Below, in pieces: positions 7,194 to 15,837 of a stretch of 64,000 nt of DNA (its first letter is position 1; every line of letters begins with the position of its first letter). A model generated the notes under the pieces. The model did not search any database, was not told the origin of the DNA, and saw only the letters and a program-made list of their open reading frames with translations. Origin of the DNA: Bacteroidales bacterium (GTDB taxonomy: Bacteria > Bacteroidota > Bacteroidia > Bacteroidales > WCHB1-69); the NCBI GenBank assembly GCA_017554325.1, contig JAFZIP010000021.1, positions 16,526 through 80,525 on the forward strand, written 5' to 3'. The translations under genes were made by a program, and so were the position numbers.

Positions 7194-7462
7194 GACGGGG
7201 CCAATTTCAAGGTTTATCCAACCCCACCTCCAATATTGTCAATGTGGATTTGGGAATGGATAATGGGGAATTGGGCGACGTGGAAATCCAATTGTACAAC
7301 GTGTACGGGAAATTGTTGGACGTAACGAACGTTGTAGGGGCGAATAATCATTCGCCCCTACGGACCGAAATCGATATGTCGCGTTACGCCAACGGTGTGT
7401 ATGTCCTGAAGGCCGTGGCCAACGGCAAAACCATAGGCGTGCGGAAGGTCGTGCGGCAATAG
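7194..7462 (+). pseudogene. Frameshifted T9SS type A sorting domain remnant
   Basis: Directly after the TGA at 7191-7193 the same frame reads DGANFKVYP. One frame over it continues as NPTSNIVNVDLG ... VYGKLLDV ... DMSRYANGVYVLKA ... VRKVVRQ, then a stop at 7460-7462. Together these form a complete T9SS type A C-terminal domain (YPNPTS start, IDMSRYANGVY core, basic end). Reading YPNPTS needs one extra base in TATCCAACCCCACC, so a single-base deletion broke it. A 28 bp palindrome (7334-7361) has inserted in frame between LLDVTNV and the TEIDMS core. It is either a decayed end of the upstream gene or a leftover of a lost gene. Confidence 0.75.
7334..7361. repeat. Palindromic repeat GTAGGGGCGAAT/ATTCGCCCCTAC
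   Basis: Two 12 bp arms match perfectly around AATC. The repeat lies within the coding remnant of the T9SS domain and adds about nine codons. Related units: a half-copy near 1781, a G/C-poorer perfect palindrome at 7508-7537, and GTAGAGACGCA/TGCGTCTCTAC at 61352-61379. Confidence 0.85.
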
Positions 7463-7507
7463 GTTATTTTCCGTTTTATTACAGGGCAATTACATTTGCC
7501 CAATGCC

Positions 7508-7537
7508 ATAAGGGACGAATCTAGATTCGTCCCTTAT
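7508..7537. repeat. 30 bp perfect palindrome
   Basis: ATAAGGGACGAATCT is followed directly by its reverse complement with no loop. It shares GGGacGAAT with the palindrome at 7334. It lies 45 bp after the T9SS remnant in a 287 bp gene-free gap (7463-7749) that otherwise holds A+T-rich DNA and the nadB promoter. Confidence 0.85.
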
Positions 7538-7718
7538 TACTATTTAGTGTTTTTGCCGCCCTGAATTTTAGGAATGTAAATGTGTTAAATTTTTTTATGA
7601 AAAAGAAAGAGTTTGTTGGCTATCAGGGAGAATACAATATCTATGTGTCTATCGTCGAATGAGATAGATGTAGGTAGAGTGCTGATAAATTCTTTTTTCT
7701 ACTTTCATTAGATTTTTG

Positions 7719-7726
7719 TATCTTTG
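7719..7726 (+). promoter_or_regulatory. -7 box of nadB
   Basis: TATCTTTG is followed 23 bp later by the nadB ATG at 7750. No clear -33 TTG at 19-21 bp was seen. Confidence 0.7.
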
Positions 7727-7749
7727 CAACGCTAAAAATATACTCTGAA

Positions 7750-9327
7750 ATGCGCAAAGAAGTTGATTTTCTTGTGATTGGCTCCGGCGTAGCTGGACTG
7801 ACGTTTGCTCTCAAGGCTGCCAATTTCGGCAAGGTGCTCATGGTGACGAAAGCCAAGATGGACGATGGCTCCACCCGCTACGCGCAGGGCGGCATCGCTT
7901 CTGTGGTCTATCAGCCCGACACCTACGAGAAGCATATCCAGGACACCATGGTGGCCGGCGACGAGCTCTCCGACCGGAAAATTGTGGAACTCACCATCCG
8001 TGAATCCACCGAACGCGTGATGGAACTGGTTGAGTGGGGCGTCGATTTTGACAAGAACAAGGACGGCAGCTTCGCCCTCGCCAAGGAGGGCGGTCACTCC
8101 GAGTACCGTGTGCTGCACCACAAGGACATCACCGGCTACGAGATAGAAGAAAAACTCATCCTGGCAGCTAAGAAACACAAGAACATCGAGATTATAGAGA
8201 ATCGCATTGCGCTGGAAATCATCACCCAGCACCACTTGGGTGTAGAGGTGACGCGTCGCTCGCCGGACATCACCTGCTACGGTGCGTACATCTACAACCC
8301 CGACTCGAAAGAGGTGGACACGGTGCTGGCCAAGATCACGATGATGGCCACCGGAGGCTTAGGCATGGTGTATGAGCACACCACCAACCCGCTGGTCGCC
8401 ACGGGCGACGGCGTGGCTATGGTCTATCGCGCCAAAGGCACCGTGCGCGGCATGGAATTCGTACAATTCCATCCCACATCCCTCTACAACCCCAAAGAGT
8501 CGCCGTCGTTCCTCATCACCGAGGCCATGCGCGGTGCTGGCGCCATCTTGAAGGATGCCAACGGAGCCACCTTTGTGGACAAATACGACGAGCGCGGCTC
8601 GCTGGCACCACGTGACATCGTGGCGCGTGCCATCGACTCCGAAATGAAGCGCCAGGGCGTCGATCATGTCTATCTGGACGCTACGCTTATTCCCCAAGAA
8701 GAGATTTTCGCCCATTTCCCGAATATTTACGCCAAATGCCTCAGCATCGGCATAGACATCACCAAGGAGATGATTCCCGTGGTGCCGGTGGCTCACTACT
8801 CCTGTGGCGGCATCCAGACCGATGAGTGGGGCGCGACCTCCATCATCAACCTCTATGCCTCCGGTGAGTGCGCCTCTACAGGTTTACATGGTGCCAACCG
8901 TCTGGCTTCCAATTCTTTGCTGGAAGCGTTGGTCTTTTCGCACCGCGCCTGCATCAAGGCCATGCAGACGTTGCCCGGCATCCAGTTCTGCCACGATGTG
9001 CCCGACTGGAACAGCGATGGAACGGTACTGAACGAGGAGATGGTGCTGATTACGCAGTCGAGAAAGGAGTTGCAGACCATTATGAGCAGTTATGTGGGCA
9101 TTGTGCGCTCCAACCTGCGTCTGCAGCGTGCCTTCGACCGTTTGGAAATCCTCTACCGCGAGACCGAAGATCTCTATAAGAAATCCATCCTTTTCCCTGA
9201 AATCTGCGAGTTGAGAAACATGATCAATGTTGGCTATCTGATCATCAGAAACGCCATGGATCGGAAAGAGAGCAGGGGATTGCATTACTCGTTGGATTAT
9301 CCTCCTTACCATAGTCAGAAAAAATAA
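7750..9327 (+). CDS. nadB: L-aspartate oxidase
   Basis: The full-length 525-residue flavoprotein oxidises L-aspartate to iminoaspartate, the first step of de novo NAD synthesis, for condensation by NadA (encoded at 24.9-25.8 kb). The FAD-binding GSGVAGL is at residues ~12-18. Other succinate dehydrogenase/NadB-family marks are TRYAQGGIA near 43, HHKDITG, FVQFHPTSLY, the conserved APRDIVARAI and the HYSCGGIQTDEWGATSI loop. It ends with the helical C-terminal domain (RNMINVGYLIIRNAMDRKESRG). It has its own promoter. mtaB follows after 11 bp, so a nadB-mtaB-M16 transcript is likely. Confidence 0.95.
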   Translation: MRKEVDFLVIGSGVAGLTFALKAANFGKVLMVTKAKMDDGSTRYAQGGIASVVYQPDTYEKHIQDTMVAGDELSDRKIVELTIRESTERVMELVEWGVDFDKNKDGSFALAKEGGHSEYRVLHHKDITGYEIEEKLILAAKKHKNIEIIENRIALEIITQHHLGVEVTRRSPDITCYGAYIYNPDSKEVDTVLAKITMMATGGLGMVYEHTTNPLVATGDGVAMVYRAKGTVRGMEFVQFHPTSLYNPKESPSFLITEAMRGAGAILKDANGATFVDKYDERGSLAPRDIVARAIDSEMKRQGVDHVYLDATLIPQEEIFAHFPNIYAKCLSIGIDITKEMIPVVPVAHYSCGGIQTDEWGATSIINLYASGECASTGLHGANRLASNSLLEALVFSHRACIKAMQTLPGIQFCHDVPDWNSDGTVLNEEMVLITQSRKELQTIMSSYVGIVRSNLRLQRAFDRLEILYRETEDLYKKSILFPEICELRNMINVGYLIIRNAMDRKESRGLHYSLDYPPYHSQKK

Positions 9328-9338
9328 CACTACACAAT

Positions 9339-10565
9339 ATGAGAAATTTCGAAATCCACACATTAGGATGCAAGTTGAACTTCAGCGAGTCCGCCGCCAT
9401 CGCCGCCAAACTGGTGGAGAACGGATGGAATCAGGGAGGCATACCTGAGGTTATCATCATCAACAGTTGCGCTGTGACCAGTTCAGCGGAGAAGAAGACC
9501 CGCAATCTGGCTTCCAAGCTGCACCGTGACAATCCGCTGGCCTCCCTCGTGGTGGTGGGTTGCTACAGCGCCCTGAAACCCGACTTGCTGGAACGCTGGT
9601 CCGGCGTGATCAAGGTGTTCGGCAGCCAGAACAAGATGGCGGTGGTGGACTATCTGATGCAGCGCGACATCCAGCCCGCGCCCAACTATTTTGATGCGTA
9701 CTCTGTGCACGACCGCACCCGCTCGTTCCTGAAGATCCAGGACGGCTGCAACAACCACTGCACCTACTGCACCGTGTGGATTGCGCGCGGCAAGAGCCGC
9801 AGCGACACCATCGAGAATGTGCTGAACAACATCAAGAAAATTCACGAGGCCGGCGTGCACGAGGTGAACCTCACTGGCGTGAATGTGGGCGATTTCGGAC
9901 GTGGCACGGACGAGAACCTGCTCAAGTTGCTGAAAGCCATCGTGAAACAGAATCTCATGGAGCGCGTGCGCATCTCCTCGGTGGAACCGGATCTCTTGTC
10001 GGACGACATCATCAAGCTGGTGGCCAAGAGTCCTATGCTGATGCCGCATTTCCATATTCCGTTGCAATCCGGCTGCGACCGTATTCTTGGACTGATGCGC
10101 CGTCGTTACAAAGCCGAAGACTACGCTGCCAAGGTGAAACTCATCAAGAAACTGATGCCCGACGCATGCATTGCTTGCGATGTGATTACCGGTTTTCCAG
10201 GCGAGACGGATGAGGATTTCGAGGAGACCTACAAGTTCCTGGAGTCGCTGCCGATCAGCTATATGCACGTGTTTACCTACTCGCGCCGCCCGCGCACCTC
10301 GGCCAACATGATGGAAGACCAGGTGTCAGAGGATGTGAAGAGCGAACGCACGGATCGTCTGCTGGAACTCTCCCACGCGAAGAAAACCGAATTCTACCAG
10401 CAGTGTGAAGGCCAGACGCGTCCCGTGCTGGTGGAGGCTGAATTGGTGGAAGACCATCTTTGCGGCTTCACAGACAATTATATTCGAGTTTCCATCCCGT
10501 ATGACGAAAAACTGATCAATACGATTCAAAAGGTTACGATTGAACAATGCCGCACGATATTGTAA
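9339..10565 (+). CDS. mtaB: tRNA t6A37 methylthiotransferase MtaB
   Basis: The 408-residue radical-SAM methylthiotransferase carries the auxiliary-cluster cysteines C11 (GCKLN), C44 (NSCAVT) and C75 (VGCYS), and the radical-SAM CxxxCxxC at C137, C141 and C144. GDFGRG and the PLQSGCDRIL block follow. The order of UPF0004 then radical SAM and the GCKLN start separate MtaB (ms2t6A formation) from MiaB and RimO. The final TRAM-like region is present but short. It starts 11 bp after nadB; its last 19 bp overlap the M16 peptidase gene. Together with tcdA at the window start this gives two t6A-modifying enzymes. Confidence 0.92.
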   Translation: MRNFEIHTLGCKLNFSESAAIAAKLVENGWNQGGIPEVIIINSCAVTSSAEKKTRNLASKLHRDNPLASLVVVGCYSALKPDLLERWSGVIKVFGSQNKMAVVDYLMQRDIQPAPNYFDAYSVHDRTRSFLKIQDGCNNHCTYCTVWIARGKSRSDTIENVLNNIKKIHEAGVHEVNLTGVNVGDFGRGTDENLLKLLKAIVKQNLMERVRISSVEPDLLSDDIIKLVAKSPMLMPHFHIPLQSGCDRILGLMRRRYKAEDYAAKVKLIKKLMPDACIACDVITGFPGETDEDFEETYKFLESLPISYMHVFTYSRRPRTSANMMEDQVSEDVKSERTDRLLELSHAKKTEFYQQCEGQTRPVLVEAELVEDHLCGFTDNYIRVSIPYDEKLINTIQKVTIEQCRTIL

Positions 10566-11767
10566 GACTGCGCAACGGTCTTCGTCTCATACACAAAGAA
10601 ACTAATTCCCCCATATCCCATTTCGGTGTGCTTGTGAATGCAGGCACGCGTGATGAGTCGTCTGCCCAGATGGGCTTGGCTCATTTTGTGGAACATACGA
10701 TTTTCAAAGGCACGGAGAGGCGCAACGCGTACCGTGTCATCAGCCGTATGGAGGCGGTGGGAGGAGACCTGAATGCCAGCACCTCCAAGGAGGAGACCTA
10801 TTTTCACACCTCTTTTTTGTCGAAAGAATATCCCAGAGCTGTAGAATTGCTTTCTGATATCTTTTTCCATGCCACTTTTCCGGAAAAAGAGTTGGAAAAA
10901 GAGAAGACCGTGGTGCTGGAGGAGATTAATTACTATCAGGATTCTCCAGCCGAGTTGATTTTCGATGATTTTGAGGATATGGTTTTCAGCGGTCACCCGT
11001 TGGGAAAGAATATCTTAGGCACCAAGAAGAGCGTGATGAAGATGACCAGGCAAGGCATTTTGGACTTCATCAGGCAGAATTACACGTTGGACAACATTGT
11101 GCTGGCTTCGGAGGGCAGTATCTCCCTCAAGCGGCTCGTAAGCCTCTGCGAGAAGCACTTCGGAGGCTATGATATTGCTGACACTCCGCGCCCCAGGGCC
11201 AAGTTTGAGGGTTATAAGCCCACAACCCGCCTTGTGCACAAGAAGAACGCCCAGACCAACGTGATGCTGGGCAACATCGCCTATTCCATCAAAGAGGACA
11301 AGCGCGCTCCGTTTCTCCTGATGACCAACATGCTGGGCGGGCAGGGGCAGAACACGCGCCTCAACATGAGTGTGCGTGAGAAGAAAGGACTGGCATACGC
11401 CATCGAGGCCAACTACACCCCATTCTCCGACATCGGCCTGTTTACCGTCTATTTCGGCTGCGACCCGCACAACCGCGAGCACTGTGTTGACCTGATTTTC
11501 CAAGAATTGAAGAAGATGCGGGAACAGAAGTTGGGCACCATGCAGCTTTATTATGCCAAACAGCAGTTCATTGGCCAGCTGAACCTCTCGTATGAGCCCA
11601 AACTGACCGAGATGCTCTCCATTGGTCACACCGCCCTCTTCTTTGATGAAGTAGATACGATAGAAGAGAGCCTTGACGAGATCCGCGACATCACCGCAGA
11701 AGAGATTCTTGAAGTGGCAAATGAGGTGTTAAGGCCGGATGCGTTCTCGATGCTGACGTTTGAATGA
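10547..11767 (+). CDS. M16 family zinc peptidase (insulinase-like)
   Basis: The 406-residue protein has the inverted zinc motif HFVEH at residues 46-50 (HxxEH) and a downstream glutamate cluster (EKEKTVVLEEINYYQDSP, ~120-135) that fits the third ligand. The N-terminal M16 and C-terminal M16_C halves are both present, ending with a helix (EVANEVLRPDAFSMLTFE). There is no signal peptide, so it is likely cytoplasmic and similar to the YmxG/PqqL single-chain processing peptidases. The ATG overlaps mtaB by 19 bp, suggesting coupled translation. Downstream are 7-8-mer repeats (11797-11847) and then recR. Confidence 0.88.
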   Translation: MPHDIVRLRNGLRLIHKETNSPISHFGVLVNAGTRDESSAQMGLAHFVEHTIFKGTERRNAYRVISRMEAVGGDLNASTSKEETYFHTSFLSKEYPRAVELLSDIFFHATFPEKELEKEKTVVLEEINYYQDSPAELIFDDFEDMVFSGHPLGKNILGTKKSVMKMTRQGILDFIRQNYTLDNIVLASEGSISLKRLVSLCEKHFGGYDIADTPRPRAKFEGYKPTTRLVHKKNAQTNVMLGNIAYSIKEDKRAPFLLMTNMLGGQGQNTRLNMSVREKKGLAYAIEANYTPFSDIGLFTVYFGCDPHNREHCVDLIFQELKKMREQKLGTMQLYYAKQQFIGQLNLSYEPKLTEMLSIGHTALFFDEVDTIEESLDEIRDITAEEILEVANEVLRPDAFSMLTFE

Positions 11768-11796
11768 ATTGAGAATTAAAAATTAAAAAATAATCT

Positions 11797-11847
11797 TCTA
11801 ATCTTCTAATCTTCTAATCTCTAAACTCTAAACTCTAATCTCTAAAC
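11797..11847. repeat. Degenerate 7-8-mer array upstream of recR
   Basis: Three AATCTTCT units are followed by four units of the AAACTCT/AATCTCT type, reaching to 3 bp before the recR ATG. It is one of at least eight similar arrays in the window, all between genes. Confidence 0.8.
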
Positions 11848-11850
11848 CGT

Positions 11851-12468
11851 ATGCTATACTCCAAGAATCTTGAAAACGCTGTTAATGAAATCGCCAAGCT
11901 TCCGGGCATTGGGCGTCGCACGGCCTTGCGGCTGGCACTGCACCTGATGAAGACGGAAACCGAGGATGTGACGCTGTTGACTGATCGCATCAACCGGCTG
12001 AAAACGGATGTGTTCTATTGCAAGAAGTGCTACAACATCTCCGACAGCGAGATATGTGACATCTGTGCCAATCCGAAGCGCGACACGACCACTATCTGCG
12101 TGGTGCAGGACATTCGCGATGTGATTGCTATCGAGAACACGAACCAGTTTACGGGCGTGTATCATGTGCTGGGCGGCGTGATTTCGCCCATGGATGGCAT
12201 CGGTATCAACCAGCTGAAGATTCAGGAACTGTTCGATAGGGTAGAGCATGAGCAAGTGAAAGAGTTGATTTTGGCGTTGCCCGCCACGGTAGAGGGCGAC
12301 ACCACGAATTTCTACATCTACAAGAATGTGAAGGACAAGGTGAAACAGGTGACCACCATTGCGCGTGGCATTGGCGTGGGCGAGGAACTGGAGTATGCCG
12401 ACGAAGTCACGCTCGGCCGTTCGCTGTTAGCACGCACCGATTTCGACAAAGCCTATCAGAAAAAATGA
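11851..12468 (+). CDS. recR: Recombination mediator protein RecR
   Basis: The 205-residue protein has the canonical RecR layout. A helix-hairpin-helix (LPGIGRRTALRLALHL, ~17-32) is followed by a C4 zinc finger at C57, C60, C69 and C72, then a Toprim domain beginning ICVVQDIRDVIAIENT with GVYHVLGGVISPMDGIG. The length is normal. RecR acts with RecO and RecF to load RecA on gapped DNA. The ATG is 3 bp downstream of a heptamer array, which leaves no obvious ribosome-binding site, as is common in Bacteroidota. Confidence 0.95.
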   Translation: MLYSKNLENAVNEIAKLPGIGRRTALRLALHLMKTETEDVTLLTDRINRLKTDVFYCKKCYNISDSEICDICANPKRDTTTICVVQDIRDVIAIENTNQFTGVYHVLGGVISPMDGIGINQLKIQELFDRVEHEQVKELILALPATVEGDTTNFYIYKNVKDKVKQVTTIARGIGVGEELEYADEVTLGRSLLARTDFDKAYQKK

Positions 12469-12504
12469 TGCTGGGATTTTGTGGGGCGGATTTTTATTAG
12501 AAAC

Positions 12505-14676
12505 ATGACAATGATGAAAAAACTGTTCCTATTTTGGATTTGCTCCATAATGTTGGGATTGACAATGGCCCAACAGCGTCCCATTGACGGTCTGGCGCAC
12601 CGCATCTTGGATAATCAGGATACGAATTTTGTATTTGAATACCAGTTGGATACGGTTGACTATTTTCAGATAGGGTCAATAGGAAACAAAATACATATTG
12701 TCGGCAATAACGACAATTCGCTGGCGATGGGGTTGAACCACTATTTGCAGCAATACTCCCATGTGTATGTTTCGTGGAATGCACGCGAACCCATACAGCT
12801 TACCTGCGCGTACCCACCCGTAACGGAGCCGGTGCGCAAGGAGGCGCTGGTGAAGGAGCGCTTTATGCTCAATTACTGCACGTTCGGCTATACGATGCCA
12901 TGGTGGCAATGGGAGCAGTGGGAGCGTTTTATCGATTGGATGGCCCTGCATGGCATCAACATGCCGCTGGCGATTACGGGACAGGAGGCCGTTTGGTATG
13001 AGGTCTGGAAGGAGTTCGGGATGAGTGATGAGGAGATTCGGGGCTATTTTTCCGGTCCGGCGCACCTGCCCTGGCACCGGATGGCCAATCTGGACGGCTT
13101 CGGCGGCCCGCTGCCGATGTCGTGGATAGAGAGCCAGAAAGAGCTGCAGAAGCGCATTCTCGCACGCGAGCGGGAACTGGATATGACCCCGGTGTTGCCT
13201 GCCTTCGCCGGGCATGTGCCGCGCCAGATTGCAGAGAATATCCCGAAGGCCAAGATTACGCAGCTGAGCTCTTGGTGCGGATTCGAGCCCACCTATTTCC
13301 TCAATTCCTTTGATCCGCTGTTTGCGGTGATTCAGCGCCGTTTCATGGAGAAGGAAATCGAAATGTTCGGCACGGATCACATCTATGGCGTGGATCCCTT
13401 CAATGAGATGGACCCGCCGCGCTGGGAACCTGAATACCTGTCGGAGGTGTCGGAGAACATTTACTACTCCATGAGCGACGTGGACCCGCAGGCCCGCTGG
13501 CTGCAGATGTCGTGGGTGTTCTACTACAAACGCAAGTCGTGGACCCCCGAGCGCCTGCGCGCGTACCTGACCGCCGTGCCCACGGGCAAGATGACGCTAT
13601 TGGACTACTTCTGCGAGAAGACGGAGGTGTGGCGCACCACGGAGGGCTTCTATGAGCAACCTTACATTTGGTGCTATCTCGGCAATTTCGGCGGTAACAC
13701 CATGTTGGTGGGCAATATCAACGAGTTGGAGAAGAAACTGTCGGCGGCTTTGCACGACGCTGGACCCAACATGACTGGCATCGGCTCCACCTTGGAGGCC
13801 TTTGATGTGAGCCCGCAAATTTACGAGTATCTTTTCCAAAGGGCTTGGGAAACAGATGCGGATGTGACTGCGTGGATAGAAAATTGGGCTGAATTGCGTT
13901 GTGGTCATGAATATTGCAATAAGGCATGGAAACTGTTGAATGACAGTGTCTATAAGGATTGGTCATTTTACGGCTTGGGCACCCAGCTGGTGGCGCGCCC
14001 CTCGCTGGAAGGGCATGGCACCTATTACACAAAGCCCTATTATTCCTACTCCAATGATACATTGAAGCAGGTATGTATCAAGCTGTTCCCGAAAGTGTTG
14101 ATTGATTATGTTTGCCTTCCAGGCGGAAAAGATGCCGCCAATTATGACATAGTGAACTTTTTCTCCCAGTGGCTGGGCAATCATTTCTTGGATGTGCGTA
14201 ACGATTTCACAGTGGCATACAAAAACAAGGATATGAAGGAGATGAAGCGGCAGGTCAAGATTGCCAATCAGCTGTTTGAGGATGCGGACAGGCTGTTATC
14301 TACGCATCCGTCGTTTATGCTGGGCCCGTGGATCGCGGATGCGCGTGCGATGGGAACCACGCCGGCGGAAAAGGACTATTATGAGCGGCAGGCGCGCACA
14401 ATCCTGACAATATGGGGCGGCCCGGTGCTCAACGACTACGCCAACCGCATGTGGGGTGGGTTGGTGAAGGATTATTACGCCAGACGTTGGAATCTCTTTT
14501 TCGATGCAGTGATGAAATCCGTGAAAAAAGGCCGCGAGTTCGACGCTGAGGCTTTCAGCAAGGAACTGTCAAAGTTTGAGTATCAGTGGACACTCAGGCA
14601 CACCCAATATCCGACCGTCCCGGTGGAGAGTACCCGCGCGGTGGGCAACGAGATTATGCAGCGGTATATGAGATAG
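12505..14676 (+). CDS. Alpha-N-acetylglucosaminidase (GH89, NAGLU-like)
   Basis: The protein has ~720 residues and a signal peptide (KKLFLFWICSIMLGLTMAQ). The layout matches GH89: an N-terminal NAGLU_N domain, a central TIM barrel with YCTFGYTMPWWQWEQWERFIDWMALHGIN, the catalytic DPFNEMDPP near ~300, and a helical C-terminal domain with RMWGGLVKDYYARRW. GH89 enzymes remove terminal alpha-N-acetylglucosamine from heparan sulfate or mucin-type glycans, so this fits a host-glycan lifestyle. Of ATGs at 12505, 12511 and 12514 the last gives the neatest signal peptide (KK charge). It is 36 bp downstream of recR but not obviously related to it. Confidence 0.92.
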   Translation: MTMMKKLFLFWICSIMLGLTMAQQRPIDGLAHRILDNQDTNFVFEYQLDTVDYFQIGSIGNKIHIVGNNDNSLAMGLNHYLQQYSHVYVSWNAREPIQLTCAYPPVTEPVRKEALVKERFMLNYCTFGYTMPWWQWEQWERFIDWMALHGINMPLAITGQEAVWYEVWKEFGMSDEEIRGYFSGPAHLPWHRMANLDGFGGPLPMSWIESQKELQKRILARERELDMTPVLPAFAGHVPRQIAENIPKAKITQLSSWCGFEPTYFLNSFDPLFAVIQRRFMEKEIEMFGTDHIYGVDPFNEMDPPRWEPEYLSEVSENIYYSMSDVDPQARWLQMSWVFYYKRKSWTPERLRAYLTAVPTGKMTLLDYFCEKTEVWRTTEGFYEQPYIWCYLGNFGGNTMLVGNINELEKKLSAALHDAGPNMTGIGSTLEAFDVSPQIYEYLFQRAWETDADVTAWIENWAELRCGHEYCNKAWKLLNDSVYKDWSFYGLGTQLVARPSLEGHGTYYTKPYYSYSNDTLKQVCIKLFPKVLIDYVCLPGGKDAANYDIVNFFSQWLGNHFLDVRNDFTVAYKNKDMKEMKRQVKIANQLFEDADRLLSTHPSFMLGPWIADARAMGTTPAEKDYYERQARTILTIWGGPVLNDYANRMWGGLVKDYYARRWNLFFDAVMKSVKKGREFDAEAFSKELSKFEYQWTLRHTQYPTVPVESTRAVGNEIMQRYMR

Positions 14677-14740
14677 GGGAGGACTATCAAGCATTGGGAT
14701 GCGTGGAATGTTGGGGGTCCGCCAGCCAAGCTGCACGGTT

Positions 14741-14785
14741 AACGTTGGAGGTTCCGAACGATGCTATGCATCGTTCGGAATGGAG
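14741..14785. repeat. Palindromic unit, left side of the rpn gene
   Basis: AACGTTGGAGG leads into TTCCGAACGATGC (14752-14764), a TAT loop, its reverse complement (14768-14780) and then TGG. The same core palindrome occurs at 15849-15876 on the other side of the nuclease gene. It lies 10 bp beyond the rpn stop codon. Confidence 0.85.
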
Positions 14786-14789
14786 TTTG

Positions 14790-15680
14790 TTAAATTTGTT
14801 GCATCCTGATGATTTCCTCGTGGGTGAGACCGGAGATTTCCGCTATCAATGCAGGGTCAAGGCCTTTGGCAAGCATGTTTCGCACGAGTTGGCGTTTGCC
14901 TTCGTTCAATCCTTTCTCCATACCTTTCCCAAATCCCTCTTCAACGCCGTCTTCTCGGGCGCAGATGATGGCCCCTTGCACATCTTTGTACTCCAAAACG
15001 CTTTTCTTGTATTCTTTTCGTTCCATGTTGGTTAGTTTTGTGATTCTGCATTCCTCTATGAACTTTCGGAAAACGCCCTGTTCCTCTGCGCCGTAGTCGC
15101 GATTGGTGCTGTCGCCGATGGATGTGAGCAGTTCGAGCCACCTTCGCATGGGGGCATTGTCCAAAGTCTTGTCCTTGACGGCTGCAAATTTACACAATTC
15201 GACGAAAAAATAGGTGGTCCTGTCACTGAAAATCTCGTTGGTTTCATCCTTGAGCATTACTTTGTGGAAGAAACGGTCGTTGCCTTTGAACTCCGGGGCG
15301 TTGTAATCCAACAGGTTGAAAGAATAGACATCAGGGATGGCGTAGTCGCTTTCTCCTTTTTCCATTTCCCTGCTGATGACCCTGCTTACGTAAGAGATAA
15401 TCCTGTCGGCGAAGAAGGGCTGGCGGCTCCGTTGCATCTCGATGATGAAGCGGTCGCCGTTTTGGTTCTCGCAGAAGATGTCGAAGATGACCAGTTTGTC
15501 TTCCGGCCGCTCGCCGAGCTGTTCGGAGGGCAGGAAAGTGATGTCGGTGATGGTGCCGACATCGTCGGCGATGCAAGCGTTGAGGAAGTCGATGAGGAGA
15601 TCCTTGTTGTTCTCGGAGGCGAAAATCCGCTTGAAGCCGAAATCGGACAGCGGGTCGAAAAATATCATGTCTTTCTTCAT
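14790..15680 (-). CDS. Rpn-family recombination-promoting nuclease (PD-(D/E)XK, formerly transposase_31)
   Basis: The 296-residue protein starts DMIFFDPLSDFGFKRIFASENN, the typical opening of this family. The nuclease core has VIFDIFCENQNGDRFIIEMQR, i.e. the metal aspartate and an ExQ in place of ExK. The C-terminus has repeated charged G-rich helices (EEGFGKGMEKGLNEG) and a LDPALIAEISGLTHEEI motif characteristic of Rpn proteins. ATG 15680 is chosen because the -7 box at 15703-15710 lies between it and a more upstream ATG at 15719. Members in E. coli cause RecA-independent horizontal transfer in assays. This copy sits between two matching palindromes and beside a hairpin-array repeat. Confidence 0.88.
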   Translation of the reverse strand: MKKDMIFFDPLSDFGFKRIFASENNKDLLIDFLNACIADDVGTITDITFLPSEQLGERPEDKLVIFDIFCENQNGDRFIIEMQRSRQPFFADRIISYVSRVISREMEKGESDYAIPDVYSFNLLDYNAPEFKGNDRFFHKVMLKDETNEIFSDRTTYFFVELCKFAAVKDKTLDNAPMRRWLELLTSIGDSTNRDYGAEEQGVFRKFIEECRITKLTNMERKEYKKSVLEYKDVQGAIICAREDGVEEGFGKGMEKGLNEGKRQLVRNMLAKGLDPALIAEISGLTHEEIIRMQQI

Positions 15681-15702
15681 AGTAAAATGTTTTAGGTTGC
15701 CG

Positions 15703-15710
15703 CAAAGATA
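15703..15710 (-). promoter_or_regulatory. -7 box of the rpn gene
   Basis: TATCTTTG on the minus strand, 23 bp before ATG 15680. It decides the start: transcription would begin downstream of the alternative ATG at 15719. Confidence 0.7.
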
Positions 15711-15837
15711 CAACCCCAAAACATTCTTGTTACGAGTTTTGTGAAAAATATTTTCAATGTAATAATCAGTATGTTAGAAATTTACGAGGTGTAAAATTAA
15801 GATTTGATTGTTAACGAGTGGTGGTGGATTTGGGAGA

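Noticed and set aside
8868..9179. Alternative-frame ORFs inside nadB
   Set aside because: nadB motifs are continuous across this stretch in the main frame; the other frames are shadows.
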